This document shows, piece after piece, positions 6,788-12,569 of a stretch of DNA of 14,902 bases. The DNA is from Pyrodictiaceae archaeon (GTDB taxonomy: Archaea > Thermoproteota > Thermoprotei_A > Sulfolobales > Pyrodictiaceae): the NCBI GenBank assembly GCA_026986935.1, contig JALSNP010000029.1, forward strand, positions 1-14,902. The letters run 5' to 3'. The position numbers and the translations under genes are program-made. The notes beneath the pieces were generated by a model. The model saw only the letters and a program-made list of their open reading frames with translations. It was not told where the DNA came from and ran no database searches. Each line of letters opens with the position of its first letter. Positions within the stretch are counted from its first letter, which is position 1.

Positions 6788-8800
6788 GACGCCTAGCCTC
6801 AGCGCCTCGGATATAGGGTTAATTCTCAATATTTTTGCTGCACCTCTCCCCATTATGACAAGATGGCATGCACCTTTTTGCGCATCTCTTAGATCGAAAT
6901 CAATAATGCTACTAGTAGACACCGTGTCACCGCAGAGCAGTGTACAATAAGCTTCGATACACCTTATTCTGAAAACACCTTCCCTACTAGGCTCGATCAC
7001 TGCCTTGCCGCTATAGGGAAGCTTTAAACTAATTCTACGCGTGTCTTCACCGTCGCGTATCAGTACATCGTTATCGCCAGAGAGCCGTAGAATAACATAA
7101 GGTGCATCAATTACGTTGAAAACACCATTTATCTTAAGAGGGATTAGCCCCCTACCCTGATAACTAAACTTCACTAATAGGGAGTCTTTATATGTACCAG
7201 CAAAGGATATTGAAGTAAGATTTTGAGTCTTTTTAGTAATTGTCTCCCCTAATGCGCTATGAGTAAGCCTCTCTTTGATAACAAAGCCGTCAGAAGTGAC
7301 AAGACCTATATCACAGCTCTTGCCCTCCTTAATATAGACGCGGAAATAATCATTACTGATACGTACTAGGGGGCATGGCGTATACGTTATTATTTTCTCA
7401 ACGTCTCCTTGCGCCCTACAAACTACTTGCAGCTCATCAATATCGGTAAGGGCTTTGGGTTCGCAAACCAGCTGCGCATTAATAACACCATGATATGTTA
7501 TTGGCGCAGCGATGCAGGCATCTTCATCGCAGACAGATATGCTGTGCGACTCGCTGAGGAGCCTACAAGAATGCGCGTCCTCTATAACGTATAGTAGATT
7601 TTGTCCGGATACATGGCTGGGCTCGTAAGTATTATCGCCGAGGCTTATCACTAAGTGCTCATCAATAATATCACCGCCAAGACTACTAATACGCACAATA
7701 CATTTACCACAGCTTGCCCCCAAGCAGATATTATTCTCTAAGGCCACATAGAGAGAGGCTACTAGCCTTTCGTCACTATTATTCGCTATTATTGGGCCAT
7801 AGATGCTCTCGATACTATCTAGTAATGATTCTTCGACCCCCTTTAGGTTTATAGAAGCCAAAACCTTTTTCGTAAAAGCATTACTGTTTCTTGTTATGCT
7901 TATGTACACGGGGTGGGGCTCAATTAGGGCCCCTACGAAGTATTTTTTATTGTTCCTTCTAATAAATGAGAAAATGTATGGATTTATTATATTAAAGTTA
8001 TCAGTTTCTCTGAATATATCCACAAATACTTTTCCTGCATAAAACGGGTAAAAGGAGCTATTCAATGGCTCAAAACCACACAGCACCAATACCCCGCCAC
8101 TAGTATCGCGTACACCTATTACCTCGTTACAACTAGCTAATGGCTCCAAGTCTCTTGTACGCGAAAGCGAGAACACAATACCGCTTGACTTACTATGAAG
8201 TAGAATAGTGCTTGGGTTGCCTGCTATATCTATTCCTAGGGGGTAAACATTCTCTGTTAGAGCGACATCTACTATACCAGTAGCTGGCGAGACGACCCTA
8301 ATGTAGTCATCAAGGAATAGGATCAGTACACCGTTATTGTATAGTACTTGTTTTGGCTTTGAATCGGATAGCCGGGTCATAGTAAAGCCGCTTATATCGT
8401 CTATTATTGCATAATACTCCTTATTCTTCCTATATACTAGTGCTAAGGAATCCACATCTTCATACACATTAAATACCTTGACTTCTTTAATTATTTCACA
8501 AGCATTACAATCGTTTCTCCAGCATAGTTGAAGAGCATCTCCTCGCCTAGAAGACCTAATACCGTATAACGCGTTCGGCCCCCTAAGCCACCATCTCTGA
8601 AACATGCAACCAGGAATATCTGATACATTATTGCTAGTAATGGGCAGAATTTTAACCACGCCATTGTTTGAGAGTATCTCGCTGAACAGCTTGCCGCGGA
8701 AAATAAACACCTTGTATGACGTGATTTCGAAACCCACTTCTTCAACGATTTTTATCTTAAAGGGAAGCTCAAACCTCATCAGTTTTTGGCTGAATGGCAC
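6755..8800 (-). CDS. Cysteine-rich, beta-rich protein of unknown function, 681 aa
   Basis: I do not recognise this protein. It has no signal peptide or transmembrane helix and reads as many short beta strands separated by G/D/N turns, such as NNGVLILFLDDYIRVVSP (155-172), which would suit one or two beta-propellers (inference). It has 20 cysteines. Four groups share CX4C spacing: C93/C98/C101 and C359/C364/C367 (both CX4CX2C), C424/C429, and C614/C619/C623 (CX4CX3C). In hyperthermophilic crenarchaea such pairs are often disulfides; metal sites are possible. The last ~30 residues turn helical and basic (ISEALRLGVLAGRRLAQIL). By eye the gene is more A/T-rich than its neighbours, most clearly at 7960-8030. 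The GTG start at 8800 follows AGGGGATCA; ATG at 8779 is an alternative. Its 3' end overlaps pncB. Confidence 0.85.
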   Translation of the reverse strand: MPFSQKLMRFELPFKIKIVEEVGFEITSYKVFIFRGKLFSEILSNNGVVKILPITSNNVSDIPGCMFQRWWLRGPNALYGIRSSRRGDALQLCWRNDCNACEIIKEVKVFNVYEDVDSLALVYRKNKEYYAIIDDISGFTMTRLSDSKPKQVLYNNGVLILFLDDYIRVVSPATGIVDVALTENVYPLGIDIAGNPSTILLHSKSSGIVFSLSRTRDLEPLASCNEVIGVRDTSGGVLVLCGFEPLNSSFYPFYAGKVFVDIFRETDNFNIINPYIFSFIRRNNKKYFVGALIEPHPVYISITRNSNAFTKKVLASINLKGVEESLLDSIESIYGPIIANNSDERLVASLYVALENNICLGASCGKCIVRISSLGGDIIDEHLVISLGDNTYEPSHVSGQNLLYVIEDAHSCRLLSESHSISVCDEDACIAAPITYHGVINAQLVCEPKALTDIDELQVVCRAQGDVEKIITYTPCPLVRISNDYFRVYIKEGKSCDIGLVTSDGFVIKERLTHSALGETITKKTQNLTSISFAGTYKDSLLVKFSYQGRGLIPLKINGVFNVIDAPYVILRLSGDNDVLIRDGEDTRRISLKLPYSGKAVIEPSREGVFRIRCIEAYCTLLCGDTVSTSSIIDFDLRDAQKGACHLVIMGRGAAKILRINPISEALRLGVLAGRRLAQIL

Positions 8801-8802
8801 TG

Positions 8803-8839
8803 ATCCCCTAAGGTCTCCTAGAGATCTTGATGAGGGGAT
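8803..8839 (-). promoter_or_regulatory. Leader hairpin covering the ribosome-binding site of the 681-aa gene
   Basis: On the minus strand ATCCCCT (8839-8833) is complementary to AGGGGAT (8809-8803), which is the ribosome-binding site just before the GTG at 8800. Between them lies a smaller stem, TCTC-TAG-GAGA. If the leader is transcribed, the fold would hide the site, suggesting translational control. No clear TATA box was seen between this leader and the tRNA upstream. Confidence 0.35.
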
Positions 8840-8895
8840 GAGAGATCGGCGAAACTAAGGCAACAGCGCGAGAAGAAGCCAAGGCTTAGAATAGT

Positions 8896-8918
8896 GGCGG
8901 GGGCCCGCCCGCGCGGGC
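8896..8918. terminator. GC-rich palindromes downstream of tRNA-Met
   Basis: GGCGGG (8896-8901) pairs with CCCGCC (8904-8909), and GCCCGCGCGGGC (8907-8918) is a perfect palindrome. They begin three bases past the tRNA 3' end on the minus strand. They could stabilise or end the transcript, but no T-run follows. Confidence 0.3.
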
Positions 8919-8920
8919 TT

Positions 8921-8997
8921 TGGTAGCGGGGGGTGGATTTGAACCACCGACCTCGGGGTTATGAGCCCCGCGGGCTACCAGGCTACCCTACCCCGCT
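8921..8997 (-). tRNA. Initiator tRNA-Met (CAT), CCA encoded
   Basis: The minus strand folds as a full cloverleaf. The acceptor stem AGCGGGG pairs with CCCCGCT, then come discriminator A and an encoded CCA. The anticodon loop CTCATAA sits on a stem with three consecutive G-C pairs (GGG/CCC), and the T loop is GGTTCAAATCC. A1-U72 plus the three G-C pairs of the anticodon stem are the archaeal initiator hallmarks. There is no intron. The 5' flank repeats part of the gene: GCGGGGTAGCCT immediately upstream copies the GCGGGGTAG of the 5' end. Confidence 0.96.
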
Positions 8998-9023
8998 AGG
9001 CTACCCCGCCATCCACCATGTAC

Positions 9024-9058
9024 GGTTATTTTAACATCAGAGGCCTCCTCTATATACC
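9024..9058 (-). promoter_or_regulatory. TATA candidates for the initiator tRNA
   Basis: Two box A-like elements read on the minus strand: GGTATATAGAGG (about 9047-9058) and TTAAAATAA (about 9026-9034). The first would initiate near 9028 and leave a ~30-base leader; the second would initiate within about ten bases of the tRNA 5' end. Confidence 0.45.
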
Positions 9059-9171
9059 TTACGCCTTGGCAAGTGATATTATTATCTCATAGTTAATTAA
9101 GTTAGCCTAAATATTTAACCCAGCGACTACTCTCACCATAAGAAAATAAGACCGCGCCATAGCATGGTACC

Positions 9172-9186
9172 TCTAAATAACTATAC
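9172..9186 (+). promoter_or_regulatory. TATA candidate for the alkyltransferase gene
   Basis: TCTAAATAACTATAC is A/T-rich and would initiate near 9202, giving a ~45-base leader with the ribosome-binding site AGGAGGTG. A second A/T-rich stretch, CTAAATATTTAA at about 9105-9117, is farther away. Confidence 0.35.
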
Positions 9187-9246
9187 ATGGGGGGATGATT
9201 TCACCTCCCCGCATCAAACTGACCAGACCTAGGAGGTGCTGAAAGG

Positions 9247-9600
9247 GTGAGCTGGAAAGACCCCCGCAATAAGAAGGACATAGTATATATACTAACCATG
9301 CTTATACCTATCGGGTACACGGTTGCTTACTCCGTGCTTGCAAAGCTCGTAGATACCTCGCCTAGGGCTATAGGAGCATATATGAGGAGTAACAATGATA
9401 TCATAGTGGTGCCTTGTCACAGAGTCGTATCAGTAAAGGGGCTTGGAGGGTATAGTAGAGGTACTAAGTTCAAGAAACGCTTACTCGTGCTCGAAGGAGC
9501 CCTCGTAGGCCACAAGCTTAGGCGAATCAACTCCCCGGAGGAGTTTTGGAGAATTATCGAGGAAAACGCCCCAGCTATTATTATCGAGAATGATCCATGA
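9247..9600 (+). CDS. ogt: O6-alkylguanine-DNA alkyltransferase, catalytic domain only
   Basis: The 117-residue protein is the C-terminal, DNA-binding catalytic domain of the Ogt/MGMT family. It has the opening IPIGYTVAYSVLA (about 20-32) and the helix-turn-helix with the arginine finger PRAIGAYMRSN (R40, N49). The active site is VPCHRVV with acceptor C57, followed by GLGGYSRG and the closing LLVLEGA. It would transfer alkyl groups from O6 of guanine to C57 in a suicide reaction. The acceptor cysteine is intact, so it is not an ATL-type protein. The N-terminal domain found in most Ogt proteins (~150-180 residues) is missing. The GTG at 9247 is preceded by a strong AGGAGGTG, and I saw no upstream coding sequence for that domain, so the short form looks genuine. 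Confidence 0.88.
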   Translation: MSWKDPRNKKDIVYILTMLIPIGYTVAYSVLAKLVDTSPRAIGAYMRSNNDIIVVPCHRVVSVKGLGGYSRGTKFKKRLLVLEGALVGHKLRRINSPEEFWRIIEENAPAIIIENDP

Positions 9601-9671
9601 AAAAGACCCAGCTCTCAGTCCACAGGGAACTCATCACATAGCTCTGTAGGCTTACGGATCAGCTAGGTGTT

Positions 9672-9741
9672 GGCTCAGCACGGCGATGACGAAGATCTTT
9701 GGGCCTGACGCGTGATGGTTTATGGCGGAGCGCTGAGCCGT
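9672..9741 (+). ncRNA. C/D box sRNA candidate 2
   Basis: The four boxes lie in order: C-like GCGATGA (9683-9689; C replaces the usual U), D' CTGA (9705-9708), C' GTGATGG (9712-9718) and D CTGA (9733-9736). Spacers are 15, 3 and 14 bases, all in the archaeal range. GGCTCAGC (9672-9679) and GCTGAGCC (9732-9739) are an exact eight-base inverted repeat across the ends, and ACGGC/GCCGT offers an alternative closing stem. The guides are GAAGATCTTTGGGC before D' and TTTATGGCGGAGCG before D; I could not name their targets. It begins 72 bases past the alkyltransferase stop, so it may be read through from that gene. Confidence 0.7.
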
Positions 9742-9940
9742 AGAGAGGCGACCACCACTTGTGACCGGCTCTAGGTGAGTCAGTCCTGGCCACTTTATTC
9801 ATCCCCTGCTGGTCATCTAAAGGGTGTGTTCTTCATCCCTCTTATCTCGTTACGTGTTCCACGCTGCTTAGTTATTCCTAAATTTCTTTACTGGGTCTAT
9901 CCCTTCTTACTAGTCTATATAGGCGCTGCTTAAACCCAGT
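9742..9940. other. Intergenic stretch without a recognised gene
   Basis: Between the sRNA candidate and the taw1 promoter the sequence is pyrimidine-rich on the plus strand (for example the CTTCATCCCTC type of run near 9830). It has scattered short T-tracts that could end upstream transcription. I found no coding signature, tRNA fold or repeat. Confidence 0.4.
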
Positions 9941-9948
9941 ATGTGAAC

Positions 9949-9959
9949 GCCTTATAAGA
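9949..9959 (+). promoter_or_regulatory. TATA box of taw1
   Basis: GCCTTATAAGA is a good box A, and initiation would fall near 9981, about 19 bases before the ATG. A second candidate, GTCTATATAGG, lies near 9913-9923. The palindrome CGTGT-CA-ACACG just downstream (about 9965-9976) is close to the expected initiation site and could bind a regulator (inference). Confidence 0.5.
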
Positions 9960-9999
9960 GGCTAGCGTGTCAACACGTGTGTAAGAGGGGCGGGGCAGT

Positions 10000-11145
10000 A
10001 TGCAGCAACTAGGCATGAGAACTGTGCGTGGAAAACGCTGGAGGCTTAGAATTGATGATTTTCCAGAACCTTATAGAACCCTCTATAAGATACTAGAGAA
10101 GCAAGGCTACATAATCATAGGCAGGCATAGTGCGTATAAGAAATGCCACTGGACACACGCCGCTATAGTTGAGGAGCGGTTCTGCTACAAGTGCAAGTTC
10201 TATGGAATTGCTAGCCATCAATGCATACAGATGACGCCAGCTGCTCTATGGTGCTGGAACGCCTGCCTACACTGCTGGCGTCTACGCCCAACAGATACGC
10301 TGAACTTTGATGAGACGAAGATACCCTGGGTAGACGATCCCGATCTAATAGTTGAGGGGAGCATTGAGGCGCATAGAGAAGCCGTAATGGGGTATTTGGG
10401 GCATCCACGTCTCGATGAAAGGATGAAGAAACGAATAGAGGAAGCTATGAACCCGAAGCACGCCGCTATCAGTCTCACGGGCGAGCCCACTCTATACCCG
10501 CGTTTAGGAGAACTCATCCAGGAGTATCATAGAAGAGGGATAACAACGTTCCTGGTCACCAGAGGGGTTAGACCCGATGTACTAGCTAACTTAGATGAAG
10601 AACCGACGCAGCTCTACATAAGCATAGAGGCGTGGGATAAGGATAGCTATAACAAGTTTAATAGACCACTAGTTCCACGCGCATGGGAGCTCACACTGAA
10701 GACCCTGGAACTTCTACCAAGCTTTTCAAGCCCTACGGTGATAAGATTCACTCTAGTCCGAGGATTCAACATTCACGAGCAAGCGTTAAGGTCATGGGCA
10801 AAAATGATTGAAACATCCCAACCAACCTATATAGAGCTAAAATCCTATATGTACGTTGGCGCCTCCAGACAGCGTCTAAGAAGAGACGATATGCTAAAAC
10901 ACATGGAGGTGCTCAGTATTGCTAAGAGGTTTGCAGAGATGACTGGGTACAAGATAGTCTCCCAGCAAATAGAGAGCAGAGTAGTACTGTTATCAAGACT
11001 TGATAAGCCTATACGCGTCGGAGAAGGCTGCCCCGAGGGATGGGCCAGGGAGAAAGAGAGACTAGAACTAATGCTCGAAGAGGCAAAGAAGTATGACGAG
11101 CTAGAGGGCCTTGAGTATAAAATGGTTGAAGAGAACAAGATCTAG
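10000..11145 (+). CDS. taw1: tRNA 4-demethylwyosine synthase (radical SAM), archaeal TYW1
   Basis: The 381-residue protein carries the radical-SAM cluster motif WCWNACLHCW with C85, C89 and C92 (CX3CX2C). Three further cysteines, C49, C62 and C75, are spaced 13 and 13 residues apart, the spacing reported for the second [4Fe-4S] cluster of archaeal Taw1 (C26, C39, C52). ISLTGEPTLYP fits the GEP-type SAM-contact motif. The enzyme condenses pyruvate with N1-methylguanosine at position 37 of tRNA-Phe to form the tricyclic wyosine core. The ATG at 10000 follows GAGGGGCGGGG; ATG at 10015 would shorten it by five residues. A T6 run at about 11151 just after the stop may terminate it. Its stop overlaps the stop of the convergent membrane-protein gene by four bases. 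Confidence 0.95.
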   Translation: MQQLGMRTVRGKRWRLRIDDFPEPYRTLYKILEKQGYIIIGRHSAYKKCHWTHAAIVEERFCYKCKFYGIASHQCIQMTPAALWCWNACLHCWRLRPTDTLNFDETKIPWVDDPDLIVEGSIEAHREAVMGYLGHPRLDERMKKRIEEAMNPKHAAISLTGEPTLYPRLGELIQEYHRRGITTFLVTRGVRPDVLANLDEEPTQLYISIEAWDKDSYNKFNRPLVPRAWELTLKTLELLPSFSSPTVIRFTLVRGFNIHEQALRSWAKMIETSQPTYIELKSYMYVGASRQRLRRDDMLKHMEVLSIAKRFAEMTGYKIVSQQIESRVVLLSRLDKPIRVGEGCPEGWAREKERLELMLEEAKKYDELEGLEYKMVEENKI

Positions 11146-11879
11146 GACTCCTTTTTTGATTTCTCTCCTCGGAGCCCATATCGCTGTATTATCTCATACA
11201 GCCTCTTCGCCTTCATAGTGTAGAGGCGGATTCTCGCCCCCTTAGGCTCAACTATCTCGACATAGCCTTTACTCTCGTTAAGCTCTACACGTGTACCCTC
11301 GGGCAAGGGAAATCCTATAATTCTCCCAAGCGAGCCCTTAAGCAATATACCCTTATCAGTTACAACGAAACCCTTAGGAACCATTGGGGCAATCGGCTTG
11401 TCTCCGAGGCCTCCACGCCTCTGAATAATAAAGCTCACTATAGTCATTATCTCGAATAAGCCAAGCCATATTATGAACCCAGCCACGGTGTCGCTGGGCG
11501 CACCCAGGTTCTTCAACAAGTCTACGAGGCTTCTGTAATAGTATCGAACAGCGTAGAATAACGGAATGTAGAGGAAAAGCACAGCAAAAGACATCATCGA
11601 TGCCTTCATTTGCTTAGAATAAAGGGCTAGAAGCTCCTCATCCTCCATAGCTAGTTGGAGCGCGTTCTCCTCGCGTAACAGCTGCCTAGCCCGCTCTATA
11701 TCAGCCCTCGTAACTCCTGCACCGCCTCCTCCCCGAGCACTATACGCGCTCAAGCCCATCATAAGACCCAAGTAGATTAGGAACAGGAGCCACACATACC
11801 TAGGGAATGCTACAAACGCGTAGGCCAAGACTACTATATATACTTGGCTTATCAGCATCATAGTGCGTCTTGATAGCAC
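11142..11879 (-). CDS. Four-helix membrane protein with C-terminal soluble domain (DUF2208-like)
   Basis: Hydrophobic segments fall at about residues 8-24, 28-46, 96-112 and 132-152. A charged helical segment (57-92, possible coiled coil) separates the second and third. The C-terminal ~80 residues (from about 165) look like a small soluble beta domain with DKGILLKGSLGRIIGFPLP. The layout and size (245 residues) resemble the crenarchaeal DUF2208 membrane proteins, which I name from memory and cannot confirm. The arrangement of N-terminal helices, coiled coil and further helices also recalls DUF106/EMC3-type archaeal YidC relatives. GTG at 11879 is the longest start and lies close to a TATA-like element, so the transcript may have almost no leader; ATG at 11861 is an alternative. 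It converges on taw1. Confidence 0.8.
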   Translation of the reverse strand: MLSRRTMMLISQVYIVVLAYAFVAFPRYVWLLFLIYLGLMMGLSAYSARGGGGAGVTRADIERARQLLREENALQLAMEDEELLALYSKQMKASMMSFAVLFLYIPLFYAVRYYYRSLVDLLKNLGAPSDTVAGFIIWLGLFEIMTIVSFIIQRRGGLGDKPIAPMVPKGFVVTDKGILLKGSLGRIIGFPLPEGTRVELNESKGYVEIVEPKGARIRLYTMKAKRLYEIIQRYGLRGEKSKKES

Positions 11880-11901
11880 CCTCTAGACCCCTAGAACAAG
11901 G

Positions 11902-11929
11902 GCTGTATAAACTACCCTATAAAACTAGA
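11902..11929 (-). promoter_or_regulatory. TATA candidates for the membrane-protein gene
   Basis: Minus-strand GTTTATACAGCC (near 11903-11914) would start transcription at about 11883, a few bases before the GTG. GTTTTATAGGG (near 11916-11926) would start it about 10 bases earlier. Either gives a very short leader. Confidence 0.4.
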
Positions 11930-11950
11930 ACCTACTTGGGGATCCCCAAG

Positions 11951-12014
11951 ACCCGTGATGAGAATATGGGGGCAGAGCAGGAACTAGCTATGAAGAACAT
12001 GGCTGAGCGCTGAA
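11951..12014 (+). ncRNA. C/D box sRNA candidate 3 (weak)
   Basis: A perfect C box GTGATGA (11955-11961) is followed 48 bases later by a D box CTGA (12010-12013), giving the same overall size as the sRNA at 868-938. The 11 bases before D, ATGGCTGAGCG, match the D guide of the sRNA candidate at 9672-9741 with one difference. Internal D' and C' boxes are degenerate at best (ACTAG, then TATGAAG near 11989-11995), and the ends do not pair. Reported because of the shared guide. Confidence 0.35.
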
Positions 12015-12172
12015 ACAATATCCCCTAGCCCCCTAAGAGCTTCTAAAAGCCTCGGTGTGGACGGGCCATACCATCGCCCACTAAGGGCTATAATAGGCCT
12101 GCGTGTGACCTCATCGGCCACTGTATTGTATAAACAACTAGGAATCCTTAAATAAACCGCTAGGTATCTCAT
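11984..12172 (-). CDS. Possible small protein, 62 aa, doubtful
   Basis: An ATG-started frame encodes a neutral, mixed-composition peptide opening with MRYLAVYLRIPSCLYN. Nothing recognisable is in it. Against it: the start lies over the promoter region of the divergent tRNA-Thr, no convincing ribosome-binding site or TATA box is seen upstream, and the 3' end overlaps sRNA candidate 3. It may be a chance frame in a spacer of about 320 bases that otherwise holds only regulatory elements. Confidence 0.2.
   Translation of the reverse strand: MRYLAVYLRIPSCLYNTVADEVTRRPIIALSGRWYGPSTPRLLEALRGLGDIVSALSHVLHS
12147..12157 (+). promoter_or_regulatory. TATA box of tRNA-Thr
   Basis: CTTAAATAAAC is a good box A. 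Initiation would fall near 12177, leaving a leader of about 22 bases to the tRNA 5' end. Confidence 0.55.
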
Positions 12173-12198
12173 ATGATAGAACTACTACATGGAGAGGC

Positions 12199-12306
12199 GC
12201 CGCCGTAGCTCAGCAGGCAGAGCACCGGCCTCGTAAGCCCTTGCCGGTGTCCCGCGGGTTCCGAGGGAGCCGGGGGTCCCGGGTTCAAATCCCGGCGGCG
12301 GCTCCA
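12199..12306 (+). tRNA. tRNA-Thr (CGT) with a 32-base intron, CCA encoded
   Basis: The acceptor stem GCCGCCG pairs with CGGCGGC, then discriminator T and encoded CCA. The D arm is GCTC-AGCAGGCA-GAGC. The anticodon stem is CCGGC/GCCGG with loop CTCGTAA, and the T arm is CCGGG-TTCAAAT-CCCGG. Anticodon CGT decodes the threonine codon ACG. Removing the intron leaves 76 bases including CCA. A TATA box lies about 47 bases upstream. Confidence 0.95.
12236..12267 (+). other. tRNA intron at position 37/38 with bulge-helix-bulge
   Basis: The exon bases CTCG (12230-12233) pair with CGAG in the intron's 3' part (12262-12265). Three-base bulges TAA and GGA flank this four-pair helix, and cutting after the second base of each bulge gives the 32-base intron. 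This is the canonical site for the archaeal splicing endonuclease. The pairing on the intron side of the first bulge is weak. An inner palindrome CCCGCGGG may form the intron's own stem. Confidence 0.88.
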
Positions 12307-12410
12307 CCCTGCGGGCCTTTTCCTAAACGATCCCGACCTCCTCATAACGAGTCGCATAGCGAGCTATCCACTAGCCTACGACAGTGATTACCCAAGGGCT
12401 CAGCTACCCC

Positions 12411-12441
12411 GGAGAGAAACATCCCCCTGGCGGGGTTCTCC
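12411..12441. other. Two-part hairpin between tRNA-Thr and gcvPA
   Basis: GGAGA (12411-12415) pairs with TCTCC (12437-12441) and, inside it, CCCC (near 12423-12426) pairs with GGGG (12432-12435) around a short loop. It lies about 130 bases before the gcvPA start, probably upstream of that gene's promoter, so it is more likely a 3' structure of upstream RNA than a gcv riboswitch. Confidence 0.35.
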
Positions 12442-12502
12442 TGGCATGACTTTCTTCATAGCCCTTTTTGCCTTATCTAAGAGGCTCTCTCCATATAGCC
12501 GT

Positions 12503-12531
12503 CTCTATATGCCTGGTGCTATAGTTTTAGC
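12503..12531 (+). promoter_or_regulatory. TATA candidates for gcvPA-gcvPB
   Basis: CTCTATATGC (12503-12512) would initiate near 12533, and GCTATAGTTTTAG (12519-12531) near 12551. Both leave a leader that contains the GAGGAG ribosome-binding site of gcvPA. Confidence 0.45.
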
Positions 12532-12569
12532 GGGTAGCATAAGTGTTACTAGAGACGAGGAGATGGCTA

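Noticed and set aside
8820..8860. TTGATGA near 8827 as a C box
   Set aside because: No CTGA at guide distance follows, and no C'/D' pair is present; the sequence belongs to the leader hairpin of the 681-residue gene.
9602..9650. Minus-strand GTGATGA followed after 12 bases by CTGA near 9617-9640
   Set aside because: One box pair at guide spacing is present, but a second pair and a pairing terminal stem are missing, and the next upstream CTGA is 19 bases away instead of 3-5.
12169..12357. Minus-strand 62-residue open frame reading RRRDLNPGPPAPSEP
   Set aside because: This is the well-known artefact of translating the antisense of a tRNA gene; it runs across tRNA-Thr.
12411..12441. Hairpin before the glycine cleavage genes as a glycine riboswitch
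   Set aside because: It is a simple stem, probably upstream of the gcvPA transcription start, and glycine riboswitches are not established in archaea.
12543..12569. GTG at 12543 as the gcvPA start
   Set aside because: It adds nine residues not expected in the family, while ATG at 12570 has GAGGAG at the right distance.
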